This document shows, piece by piece, positions 38,111 to 52,000 of a stretch of DNA of 64,000 bases; position 1 is the stretch's first letter, and each line of letters starts with the position of its first letter. The position numbers and the translations under genes are program-made. The stretch spans positions 3,157,590-3,221,589 of the forward strand of contig CM034608.1 in assembly GCA_020091685.1 (NCBI GenBank). Reading direction: 5' to 3'. This DNA comes from Lutjanus erythropterus (taxonomy: Eukaryota > Chordata > Actinopteri > Lutjaniformes > Lutjanidae). A model generated the notes under the pieces. That model saw nothing but the letters and a program-made list of their open reading frames with translations, was not told the DNA's origin and searched no databases.

Positions 38111-41100
38111 AAAACAATTGTAGGCTAAACACTGTTAGCCCACTGTTAACACTTAGGGGTCAATTCTTAAGGCAAACATTAATATTTTTAATAATGCACC
38201 AAGTTAAAGGGTTCCTTGTACAATTTACAGCATTAGTTCTCTGAGAATCTCTTTCATATCCAAGCAAAATTGGTATTGTAACTGAAATATCCCTGACTGA
38301 ATCAATATCAAGTCAAATCAGTATTGTTACCCAGCCCTAATCAAGGTAATTGTGAGGCAAACAAATGTGTGTTTGTGATGAAAGCTAGGTTACATTACAG
38401 AAGTAAATAGGACTGGATACCAAACCTCAGTAGCTTACTGTTTAAGTGCTGATAATTTATAGATCATTTAAAAAAACACCTATGCATTGATACATTTTAC
38501 CTGATTAACTAGACAAACGCTGTTCAAACTGCTGTTCTGGTATCCTACTTCAGCTACTAAAATGTGTGACATCGATCTCACAGGAAGTAAGCCTCCTGAT
38601 CAGATAAAACGAGGGCTAAATGACCACTTGAATGACACAAAACTGATGTTTTAAAACATTCGTACTGATTTATGAAGTTATCATTAAAAAATGATACTAA
38701 ATTGGTCTCATGTAGCACACCTATTTTTGCTAGTGTAATTTATTTATTTATTTTTATACTTATTTAAATAGAAAATAAATGTATTTTTTTTATAGTTCTT
38801 TTATGTGACTTCAAATCAACACTGAATTACTGCACAAAGAGAACACATGACTTTTTATTGGTGCTTTTTAGTGCTTCCTCTTTTTTTATATTAATATATT
38901 TATGGTAAATTCATAATTTCATTTCAATATCAGGCTGATCTTTTGACTTTTTTCTCTCCGCTGTCTTTGTCTGCCCTCAAGTTGCTAAGCAAAAAGTGAA
39001 ATTGTGATTTTCTTCACTGCAGTACAGGACACCCTAAAGGTGCACGCCCAAACTGTGCACACTGCACATGCCACACACAGCATGCACGCCATGCACGCTA
39101 CGCATGATCTCCAGCCTTTTGCCTCATAAAAATCCAGGGAAAACCCTGAAGTCAACAGCCCAAGACATCATGGAAATGCCAGTGGACGGCTAACAACGAC
39201 AAGAACAACAACAACTCTTTACAACATGAAAAATAACTACAGAAAACATTTGGTGTTGGATTTATCATTATAGACTTACTCTACCACAAAAAAGATCCAA
39301 AAAAGATACTGTAGTCCAAGGCTGGATTATAAAGCTCCTGAAAGAAATTCGATCGCACCAGAGCATCTAGAAGGGAAGTTCAGTCCTGCTAAAGATCTTG
39401 TGAGAAAATTTTCTTCCCCTGACCCAAGCCAAGTGTTTTCTGTTTCTACACCTACATAGATTTTAACCACAGCATTGTCACATAATGAAACAGTTTGGAC
39501 AAGGTGCACTATGAAGAAATCATGCATACAAATCTGGAGAGTTTTGCAAATCAAAGGTTCCCTTCTAGACATGAGCAAACCTGACGTTGTTGGCCCAGAG
39601 GTACTGATATTGTTAGCCATTCCTGCTCAGCTTACTTCTTGGCTAACCCGCTTCACTTTCTCAGCAGCAGGGAAATAACAGATGAGAGCAGCGTTCATTA
39701 ACTGACATGCTAACCTGTACTCTGTCATTTACTGCCAGCTTGGCAGCCTACTGCTAACCTTTTCCTCTGCTCTGCCACCAGCACTGTCACTGCTTGCTCT
39801 ACCTTACCTGCATGCCACACACACATTATGCAATGCTCTATTTTTTTTAAAAGGAGTTATGCTACTCTTATGACAGTTTCCTTCAATAAAGTCCAATAAA
39901 ATGTCATTGTTTGGGCAGTCACAGTGTGAGAACACCTTGTATTTTTGCCACAATAAAAACAAAAAATCCATCCTGCCACAGCCCTAGTCGGCACGTCCAG
40001 TTTGGACAAGCAGCAGGAGTACTGGAGTATGAGCACGGCTACTACCCCATTAAACACCAAAGACAGTCAATAAAACAAATCTAACTAACAGAACAAGGCA
40101 GCAGTAGATCAGCAGGAGAGGTAAAATGACGCTTTTGCCAGAGGAGTCTGGTTTCTTAGAGAGAGTGGTGTTTGGCTTATATAACACTTATATAACAATT
40201 TCCAGTTGGACAGCAAAGTAAAGTCATCAGACTGGGGGGGGGGGTTCAACCTCAATTTAATACTGATTCATCTATATGACCAAAGCAAACACAACCATCA
40301 GTGAGAAGATGCCTGCCACCGAGTCACATTACCCTTAAAATCAGTTTAAACAATTTACGGAAGAGACAATATTTGTTTAAAAAAAGTTTAAAAGTTTAAA
40401 AAAACAAAGCATGAGGAGATTTTTAATTATATGATTTTATTTTTGATGTCATAATTTGTGGTTATGAAGATGGAAACCTGACTGCTTTTTTTCATAAGGG
40501 CCTAAAAAAAATCAACACAATATTCCTTGTGGCCACTTTATATGAAAAAAAAAAAAAAAAAAAAAATTGGGACTGAACAGCTGTGGAGCCTTAAGAAAAC
40601 CACTTACCAGTGAGGATAATCAGAAAAAAAGGCTTCAGTTTGTTAGGAAACATAAAGATTGGACTGTGGATCAATGGAAAAAGGTCATGTGGTCTGATGA
40701 GTCCAGATTTACCCTGTTCCAGAGTGATGGGGGCATCAGGGTAAGAAGAGAGGCAGATGAAGTGATGCTCCCATCATGCCTAGTGTCTACTGTACAAGCC
40801 TGTGGGGGCAGTGTTATGATCTGGGGTTGCTTCAGTTGCTCAGGTCGAGGTTCAGCAACGTTATGTGTCCAAAAAATGAGGTCAGCTCACCTCCTGAATA
40901 TACTGAATGAACAGGTTTTTACCATCGCAGTAAACTGAATGTCTTTGGGTTGTGGACAAATTTGTGGACATGATCTTAGGCTCTGGGAAACACTGATCAA
41001 CATTTTTCACAATTTTCTTACATTTTAAAGGCAAACAACTAAAGAAAGAAAATAATCGACTGATTAATCGACTATGAAAAGAATCATTACTTGCAGCCCT

Positions 41101-44100
41101 ATTTGACAATATTTAAAATCCATTACACATCACATTACTTTTATATTGAATTATCATTAAACTGCAAAGTGTTCCTGTTATTTTGACCACCCCCTGTACC
41201 TTCAGTTAGTATACCACAATAACTATGATTTTGTGAGGTGAATATGCAGTGTGTAAAGGTAGAACAAAGAAATAGCAGATTAAAAAGAATGTGATGATTG
41301 TGAAAGAGTGGACTTTGTGTTTCTCATTCTCCCACCTCGTTTATGAACTTGATGCAGTCCAGGAACATGTAGTCCTGGTGATGCTCGTTCACCACCCTCT
41401 CGTCGAGGAAGTGCCGAGGCTCCAGTGTTGGGTGATCTGAAGGGAGGAGCAGCTGTAAGTACACATGTGTGCCACCAGGTGTCATCATTCACCTTCCCAT
41501 TAACTGAGATCAACCTCAGAGGATGGATGGACCCCCTTACACTGACAATAGGGGGTTTCTGTGTAATTTCCAGAACAGATGTGCTCACCATCCAACCACA
41601 GAAAAATGCATTTCTTACAGAAATCTCCAAAATGTCAAAAGTTTCTGATACCAAATTACAGCATTAATTTTTCTATGTTGTTCTTCAAGGTTTAATGTGG
41701 ATTTCGGAGGGATATTTGGCATTTTTATTAATCTTTGAATGGTCAAAGATTGTTACATTTTGGACCAAATCTGTGTAATAAATGGTATCAACCCAAAAGC
41801 CGATGCAACAACTAATGAGAGCATCATAGGAATGTCCAGCCTCCAGCCAGGTTCCAGCCTTCAGATGATGTCTACCAATATGTGGATTATTTTGTTGACT
41901 TGTCATCTCCTCCTAAAGATTTCCTGTACCCCACTAAAAATGACAAAAATGGGTGTATGGTAGGGAGGGGAGGAGCGGAGGAGGTGTTTAAATCCATCTC
42001 CCACTGTAAGTAAGCTGTAAGTAATGTATAGCCTATATTTATGCAAGATTATTTGGTAACCATGGTAACACATATGTAAGTCACCACATGAGCGCAGTGA
42101 TTTTCTCTGATCATGAAGTGAGTTAAACCAGTAGGTGCACGGAGCTTGAGTCCGTCTATTTTAGAACTTTCCCAATAAAAAGTGAGTGAAACGTAGCGAT
42201 CCTCTCTCTCTGGAATATTTTTTCTTGTCCCGTTTCTGTCCATTGGTTACTATTTCTATATGATAATGATGCATGAGCTCCAGTTGCAGTTTGTATCACT
42301 AATGCTCAGAATCATCAGCGTGAGTTATGTCTCTGTGACACCAGAGGAGATAAGTAAACACATCAGGCTCAGTAATGTGTTGCATGACCTGATTCTCCCT
42401 TGTGGGTCCATGTAGCGCTGATGATGCAAGATGACATCATTACAACTATCCAATCAATGAGTTAACGGTCAGTCCGTATGACTTCATGTTTACTCCTCTT
42501 GGCTTGTTTGTGAAAAATGCGATTGACAGCGAAATGGACCAGGACTGAAAACCATCTTTTTTCTTTGCTCTGGACCAAATGAAGTCAACTACAGTTATGA
42601 CAGTGTCCTCAGCTGGTTAAAAACCAGGAGTGATCGAGCTTCACACGCCAGGCCCAGAGTAGCCTGAACCCTTTGAGGAAAATTGCGATTTCCAGAACAA
42701 TATTGTGATTATTTCCTAGAAATGTAGCTGCAGGTCTGTATTTGTGGATTTAAAGGACTACTGCGCAGGATTTAGAGGACTATAGCAATGAGCTGGCCTC
42801 ATCCTCAACTTCCAAGCATGTAAGAACTACAGTGGTCCAGGGCTGGACAACATATCAACATCATGATACTAGATATGGTCTTAGATTTTGGATATCCTTT
42901 TGTTGTGATATGACCTAAGTAGGGCCGCAACTAACAACTATTTTCATGGTCAATTAACAGCTGTGATCTACAAAATGTCATAAAATCGTGGTTTTGTCGA
43001 CAGTCAAAAAATATTTATAGTTTAGTCTCATAAAGGAAGAAACCTGAAAATATTCACATTTAAGAAGCTGGGATCAGAGAAATTTGACTTTATTTCTAAA
43101 AGATTACTAAAATCGATTAATTGATTATCAAAATAGTTGGCAATTAATTTAATACTTGATTGATAAGTGATTAATTGTAGCAGCTTGAGACATAAGTGTC
43201 TTTTTTCTGGTTTCAAAGGCTGCATTACAGCAAAGTGATATACTTTTCTCAACTTATCAGACTGTTCTATCTGTTCAATTATTTCTCTTTACCCACTTAG
43301 TCATTATATCCACATTACTGGTGATTATTGATCAATAATCTCACCGTGTTAATATTTTGTGAAAGCATCAGTAGCCATCCCTACAATACTGTCACAATAT
43401 TGAGATATTCAGTCAAAAATATTGTGATATTTGTCCAGATTTCCAGGCCTCTGGTTGACATGAAATAGGACTGGCCGATCGGGCACACTGATTGGCTGCA
43501 TCCATCACCAGTTGTTTTTTTTGGTGTTTTTGTCATTTTACTTTGCTAATTTAATGGTCTGCAGAGCTGTACACATAAAAACACAACAATGTAAAACTGG
43601 CACTATGCTCTAATTCCAAATTATTTACCTGAATGTAATATTAGGCAGGTGTTAATGTTGGAACCTACACCAATCAGGCATAACATTATAACATCTGACA
43701 GGTGAAGTGAATATCACTGATTATCTCTTCATCATGGCACCTGTTAGTGGGTGGGATATATTAGGCAGCAAGTGAACATTTTGTCCTGTTCCTGGTCTGC
43801 AGTGGTCAGTATCTATCAAAAGTGGTCAAAGGAAGGAACAGTGGTGAACTGGCGACAGGGTCATGGGCAGCCAAGACTCACTGATGCACGTGGGGAGTGA
43901 AGGCTGGCCCGTGTGGTCTGATCCTACAGATGAGCTACTGTTCCTCAAATTGCTGAAGAAGTTAATGCTGCTTCTGATAGAAAGGTGTCAGAATACACAG
44001 TGCATCATAGTTTGTTGCGTATGGGGCTGCATAGCTGCAGACCAGTCAGGGTGTCCATGCTGACCCCTGTGGACCACTGAAAGAGCCAACAATGGGCATG

Positions 44101-47100
44101 TGAGCCGTGCCACAAAGCAAACATGGTTCAGGAATGGTTTGAAGAGCGCAACAACGAGTTTGAGGTGTTGACTTGGCCTCCAAATTCCCCAGATCTCAAT
44201 CCAGTCGTGCATCAATGGGATGTGCTGGACAAACCAGTCCAATCCATGGAGGCCCCACCTCACAGCTAACAGGACTTCAAGGATCTGCTGCTAACATCTT
44301 GGTGTCAGATACCACAGCACACCTTCAGGGGTCTAGTGGAGTCCATGCCTCGATGGGTCAGGGCTGTTTTGGCAGCAAAAGGGGGACCAACACAATATTA
44401 GGCAGGTGGTCATAGTGTTATGCCTGATCAGTGTACATTGTACACAGTGTTGCAAATCAGTGAGCAGCACTGCTTTATGGCATTTTATTTGCATTAACTT
44501 AAGACAGAACTTGGCTTGCCCAGTATTTCATTCATGCCCCAAAACCACAACCGGCGATGGACTTGTTATTTTGGGCGTTTTTGTCATTTTATTTAGCTAA
44601 TTTAATGTTGTGCAGAGGGACAACTGCTGCTCCATGACACACTCTCAATCAGCAGCACAGAACACACCCACTGAGCAGGACGACAAGTGCGCTGAGCTGG
44701 AGGAGGAGTGGGAGGAAAACAGCCTGCAGAGTCAGACTATTTTCAACATTTAACACGGTGAGTTAAGGATTTATTTTGACCAAACCAGAGTTGGTGACTG
44801 CTGTAACAGTGGAAAGACTAATAAAGAGAGTTTGGGTGAGTTTTACACTGTTTTTCTGTACTGTTTGAATGAAGTGCATTTTACAATGAGTTAACAAGGC
44901 AATAAAGCTTGTCTTAGTTCAGTTAAAGAGAGAAACTTGGAGGGTGTACGGTTGGATGAAAGTAGAGTATAAAATGGGTGTAAGGATGTTTCATTTCTTG
45001 ACATTTTATGAGACACACTGGACCTTTATACAAAATAAGTCTGTATCAAAAAACCTGACCTATTGCATGACCAGTTGCCCCTTGCAAAGGTTTCTCTGGA
45101 TTCTCTATTTCCGTTTTACACAACGTCCCAACTTTTTTGGAATAAGGGTAATATAATACAAATCATTGCTCTTGCAGTTAGAAAATAGGACTCTTTCTAA
45201 TCAAGATTTAAAATCGATGGTAACAAAGTGCAGACTTTACATCAATCTGCATGACCCAACATCAGTGACCCCAGCTTCACCCCCTCACACACACTCAGCC
45301 CCGTCTGTCATGCTTGTGTTCTGTAGTTGTTACTGAGCCACTGTAGCCGGGCTCTTACCTACAAACTGGGAGCTTCCCCAGATGAAGGGCAGAAACTGGA
45401 AGTCGTCCAGTCCCCACACACCCTGGCTTCCAGCCGGCTCCATTCTGTAGGTCCTCTGCAGCTTCCGCATCACTGAGAGATACCTGCAACAACACACACA
45501 TGCATACTTAAATGTTGTAGGAGGATCAGCATAGAGACTAGACATCGTACTACGGCCAAGTGCAATGTCCAAATGAGTTTGCTCAGCAATTCACACATAG
45601 AAATCAAGCAATTTTCGAGCACAGAGCGGACGCCAAGTCGCCTCTGATCTGGGGGCTTTCACTAGCAATGTCTAAAAATCAGGGCCACAATCATTAGTAT
45701 TTCTCCCAAGTTTTGGACTTGATGGCATTATACGAAAACCAGAGGATCACCATTGCCTACGTTACTTTATAGTAGTGCTTAAAGGGACAGTTCATCCCCA
45801 AATCAAAAATAGACTCTTTTCCTGTGGCCTGTAGCGCTATTTGTCCATCTTTACTGTGTCGGTGTGAGTTGCAAAGTCTTGGGGATATCGACCGTAGGAA
45901 TGTCTGCCTTCTCTCCAATATAATGGGATTAGATGGCACTCAGCTTGTAGTGTTCAAAGTGTCAAACAATATATTTGAACTCAAAACCAGTGTCTCAACA
46001 GACCTTGTTGTGAGCAGTTTCACGTTGGAACTACTTCCTTTCTTTAGTAAAATCTATCAGAACTACTTTTTTCCTACTAGAAAGAAAGTAGTTCCTACAT
46101 GAAACTGCTCAAGGTCTGGGGATTATTTTGAGTAACCGGGGCATGGTCTCCGTAAAGAGACACTGCTTTTGAAACCAAATGAGTTATTTGGCACTTTGAG
46201 CACAGGGCTGTGTATTGGTAAGCATCAGCCGACACGATACATATCACGATACGGGGGTTATGATTCAATATATAGTGATGTTACAATATAAGCAAGATGA
46301 TACATTGCTATTGCTAAAATCCAATTTCAGTAAGATTGTCAAGAACAAACCACAATACGTATAACATCTGAGTTTAAAAAAAAAGTTTTCTTGCTTATGC
46401 AATCAGAACAGTGAAGATCGGTAACAACACTGCTATCTAGTGGTCAAGGCTTGAAACACAACACAAATTAGTGAGTGCCATTTAGTTCCCTTATATTGGA
46501 GAGAAGGTTGACATTTAGTCTAAAAACATGGTGTAAATGGTGTCTTTTTGGGTCAAATTTTAATGTTGCAGTTTACAGACACTTGGATTACACCACATCA
46601 GCAGTATGGAGACATTTTGTGGTTTTTTTTGTTCGTTTTTTACATTTTAAAACTGGTCACCATTCACTTCAATTGTACTGGATTTGGCTGCAACGCTGTT
46701 TTCCACTGAAGCTCCAGGAGTGTTTTGTGAACTGGAGATCTTCACCCATCCTCACATCAGCACAGGGGTGAGTAGATATTGAGTGAAATTTCATTTTTGG
46801 GTGAACTATCACTTTAACCACGAAGCAGAGCACAGCGGTAGGAGCTCACCTGTTAAAAACTTTAAAAACGATAGCCAGTTGATCATCTACCCTGAGAGCT
46901 CCGACCTTACAGAGACAGCAGAGGAACGCAGCGAAAGCAGCTTCATGACCTGAGAAGATAAAAACACACATCAAATCTTCAACCAAGAACAGGACTCACT
47001 TTAATTTACCAAGTGACAAAACAAAACTATAGTCTATTACTTTATAACTGACTACTGCTACTATCAATTATGTTACTTTTACACAGTACTATTACTGATA

Positions 47101-49006
47101 CTACCACTGCTTTAACTTGCGTCTGCTCAATGCTTCATCATTATTAGTTTTATTGCCACGTGTAAGGCTGGGGGAGCTCATACAACAGGTTGTCTCTGAG
47201 TGGACAACAGAGCTGGATGTACCGTCCATATCTGCAGCTTATCTCACCATCAGCCTAGATTTTTGTGCACATTTATGACTGTATGCTCAAGGATCTCTCA
47301 TGGTTGTGGTGAAAAACCTTGACAAAGCTCTTTTATCGACTTCACTACAATACTGAGTGTAATCTGCTTAATTCTGAATCGATTTTCATGAAATCTGGCT
47401 TGTTATAAACCTGAGAAATTAAGCAGTATAGTGGTTGCTTGTTGGAATTCAGTCACTAGAGACGATCTCATCAGCTCTGTGCCCAAACATGAACCTTTTG
47501 AACAGCCACAATTTCCACTGGGACAGGCAAGCTGAGATTTTCAGTTTTTATGAGTTTCTCCAAAAATGTAGATCTCTGTATCTATTGCAATGTTGCAATG
47601 TTCTAAATAAAGAAAAAATGTTCTCAATAAACAAGAAAATGTTCTAAATATATTGTTTATCGTTTCCTTATTAAGATTATACAACTGGGTGGACCCAGGA
47701 CACTCAGTTACAATACCATTACACTATTGTCTATATCAGCCATTCCCAAACTTAAGGATGCCAAGGCCCAATTTGAAACCTGAAAATCTTCTGCGGCCCA
47801 CCCAAACATTTAATCACAGCTCTGATCAACATATGTGACTAACTGTACCAATGACAACATATAAGATGTTGTAACAGGTCACCAAATATGATGTAACATC
47901 TTTTACACTAGGTCAGATAATGAAGAATAACATAATTTAAATTACATGGCTTTGTTTTATTGGTTCTGCTTACTTAAAAATGTTTTCAGTGTTTCTCCTA
48001 TCCTGGTCCTCTGAGCTCATTGCCCTGCATGTTTTAGATGTTTCCCTGCTCAAACACACCTGATTCACATGATCAGCTCATCATGAAGCCTCTGTCTGAA
48101 GCCTGACACCTGATAATGAACTGATCACCTGAATCAGGTGTGTTTGAGCAGGGAAACATCTAAAACATGCAGGGCAGTGAGCTCTGAGGACCAGGATAGG
48201 AGAAACACCGGTTTTATTTATTCATTTTCCGTGTCCTCGAAGGACCACCTGCAGGGCCTTTTCTCTAAAACTTACAGAAGAGACAGAGACTATACTACAC
48301 AAAAACAATGGATCTAAAACTTTGCAAATCTCTGCTGGTTGCATCGGGTATTTGTGGTGACACTGCAGTTGGTGCTTCACCATCTGTTGCCTGGTGGAGA
48401 TCTGCACTCTACAGAGTTCACTAGTTACCCATTCTTTAAATGTAAAGTGAAAAGGATATTTGGTCTTTTGTCTGTCATCTTCGTTTTTTTGGATTGCAAT
48501 TTTGGATCATTTGACTCTTTGCAATGAGTGAGATTCTGCTCCATATATTATTTTAACATAGTTTTCAATGAATTTAGAGGACATTCAGCATACATTATAC
48601 ATACTACAGAAAAAGATTTTCAAACATTTATAATTCATGTGTCATCTTTTTAAGCTGGACTGCTTTCCTCTTCTGGTATGATTTCTTATAGCTTCACTGT
48701 TGTAGAACTTCATGCCTGCTGCCTTCGTCGAGCTCTGAATCAAACCTGTCTTACACAATCACTGAGTTACAGAGTGTCATAGCACCCCCTGGTGGCCAAA
48801 TATCTTGCCTGTGTTGTGTATCTACGGACTGATGTGCTTGGTGTCAATTTGCAGACATTTGTGAAATCTAACAACACAGGTGTGTTACCTGTTCCATAGT
48901 CTATCCTGGTGGCGTTCCCCACCGACTCCTTCAGATAGACAGCTATCTCTGGAGCTGCAGCAATTTTGTCAGCAGGGAGCACTGCTGACACCAAGGCCTC
49001 TGCTTC

Positions 49007-49054
<48 letters not shown>

Positions 49055-52000
49055 CAACATCACCTGTCAGACATCTACACACAGATCATGTGGTTGTATG
49101 CATGGATGCTTGAGAGAGTGTGACAGTTACAGGCTCATGTAAGCTCTGTTTAGACCAAAGATTTGCACTGAGATGAGCAGAAACTTGCCGTTCTGAAAGC
49201 CTTCCAGTTTACACCAATGTGACAAGACAGTGAGGGAGACGGTGTATCGTCTCCATGGCAACAACTCCCAGTACTTCCCTACTAACTGCAGCTTTTCAGG
49301 CTTTTCTGTAGCTGGATATAATTCGTAGCATCTTAAAATATGAATGAGTATAGTGATAGAGAGTTACTTGCTACAGCTGCATTTCTAGCATCGATGAAAT
49401 GACAAAAACATGAAAGGTGGTTGAGTGGAGTGAGACAGAGTGCGCAGGAGAGAGTGATAGTGAATGTGAGCAGAGCTAAATCTGTGACGGTGTGTCTGCT
49501 GCTATGACGCTGATGGATTATAACAACAAGTTCACAAATCTTAGGCTTTAGGTGTGCAAAAATGAGTATAGCAATCCAAATAGTGAGTTGGAGCTACAGA
49601 CACAATCTATGGTTGAAGTGAGTTTTTCCCCACGCCCCCTCCTCCACAGATTTGAGGAAGCTCAGGCAGGCAGGCAAGTGCAAGACAGGCGCAACACTGT
49701 AATTGCACAATAACAAGCAACTGTAAGTTGATCAGCTGTTTATAACTGTCAGTTGTCTATAAATGTAAAGTTAAGCCTGTTATCCTGAAAACAAAATACA
49801 CAATGGACGATGAGTTAAGTGACTGCCTGCCAGACTCCATTAACATTTTGCTCAATTTAAATGTTATAAACATCTACTCCTTCTACAAGCTTGTTAATGA
49901 TTTTTTACAACTCATAAACAGACACTTATTTGTTTGGCAAAAATTTGGCATTACTTTGAACTCTAATTAATGTGAAAGAGCCAAACTAAGACAGTTATTC
50001 TGGCCCAAGAATGGAAATTTCAAAGGACACTGTGGTTGTCAGAGAAGTGAGTATTTCAACTCAGCATGTTTCCTTGATCTCTGATGACATACTGTGGTCA
50101 CTTTATGATTTCTTACAGTAAATATATTATAGATTTTTCCTTTAATAACTGATATGTAGTAACAGACACATTACACACAGCAGAGAGATCTGAATCAGTA
50201 GCACACAGAGATTTACAGCTTCTACATTTTGAAAATGTTCAACAATGGTATCTGATTGGTGCTTGGTATCAGACTTTTGAAAAGTAGTAAAACAGTTACT
50301 CTGTTTGAGCTCTTTGATGTGTGTGTGCATGTGTGTGTACTCACCTGGTCTAGTTTGCCGTACCAGGTCCTGTAGGCTTTATTACCAAAGCGTGACGGCT
50401 GGTCAACAGGAGGGGTCTCATTGATCCATCGGTCCAGAGTCCCCAGAAGCTCTAGTAACTTCTCCACTGTCTGTCAAACAACAACACAGCAGTGATGAAC
50501 CATCACAGGATGGATTTAATCAGCACAAAGAGCAGTCAGAGCAACAAGCATGGGGGAGGCATGGGGGCAATTAATTGTTATTAAAAAACATAAATTTTGC
50601 TTATACCAAACAATGCATTTTCCCCCTAAATCAAAACTTTATTTCTGCAGCAACATATTGCAAACTCTCTGACAGCAACACAGAGGCCTACATATTTAAC
50701 TATCTTTATCTGTTATTTTTCAGATCTTTACTTCATAGTAGATCAATTAAATTTTATTTATCAATTGAATTCTTCACAGCCGATTAATCGATGATCCATT
50801 AGTTGTTATCAATCCTGGTGGTGGGTGTGATCAGACAGACAGCTCACTCTGCTGAGACTCAGCTGGTTGAACCTCCATCATGATCACTTTGTTTCAGTAG
50901 AGCAGAATTTCACCTGAGCTGCTCTTACTGACATATCATTCTGTTTCTGTTCTCAGACAAACTGAGAGTAGAAAAAAGTGATTACTTCCTTTCTCGTAAA
51001 AGCGTCTCTAAAGAGAACAGTAACTCTGTGCCGCTGCACCCAGACATCCATCAGAACAGAATCCTACAGTCATCTGATGGTTTAAGCATAAATACAGGTT
51101 AATGTCAGCAATTGCTGGGTGAGATCAGCTATGTTTGCATTTTTAAATGACTGCTTGCAGAAAAAAAAAGTAGTGACAGCAGGAAGATGCCACACGACAC
51201 CAGACCATGTCTGAGCTGACTAACAGTATGTCATCAGTTTTCCCTGTCCACTCCAATACTTAAGATCTGTGGTTCTGAAGTCCTCCACTGGAGAGGGAAT
51301 CCTGCACGGGGTCGGGTATATAAATTTATGTAAATTCACAGGTAAAGGCACATGTAAAAATGAACTAACTGCAGGTGGGAAGTGGGTCAGAACAATAATA
51401 TAACACATACAACATAATAATGTATTCTTCCCAAGAGAAATCAGAAATAAAAAATATTTTTTGCAGGATTTTTAACACTTAAATCAGCTAAAAATGTATT
51501 ATCATAATAACATGATAACTAAAACTGAATAGCCAGCAGAGGATACCAAATTCTGGACAAGCTGCAGTCATATTTTTTTTTCCTTTATATGGAGACATTT
51601 CTTCTTTATTCCAGTGACCATCTGACCCTCAGGTAACACGACATTAACAGCATTTGTTTTTCTCGTTCTTTGCTTTAGAAGATCCCGTAATACCACTGAT
51701 GACACTGTTGAAGTGACAGATTTTGCTTTATGGCTCTCTGAAAGCAAGACGTCAAACTCTGAACTCCTAAGTTTTTCTTTTGATTCATTTTCATGAATCA
51801 ACACTTCCTGACATATGAGGCAGGAAGTGCAGCCATATATGGTATTAGTGGGGGGTTAATTATGCAATTTTCAAGCCTCATGCTTGTGCACTCACATATG
51901 CACAAATGGATCATTTACACAGGTATCTGAAGCAGGGCTGCAATAGTTAATCAGTTAATCAATTATTAATTAAATTAATCATCAACTATTTTGATAATCA

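Noticed and set aside
41425-41667. + strand frame overlapping ptpa exon 8
   Set aside because: It overlaps the acceptor side of exon 8 in antisense and has no recognisable domain.
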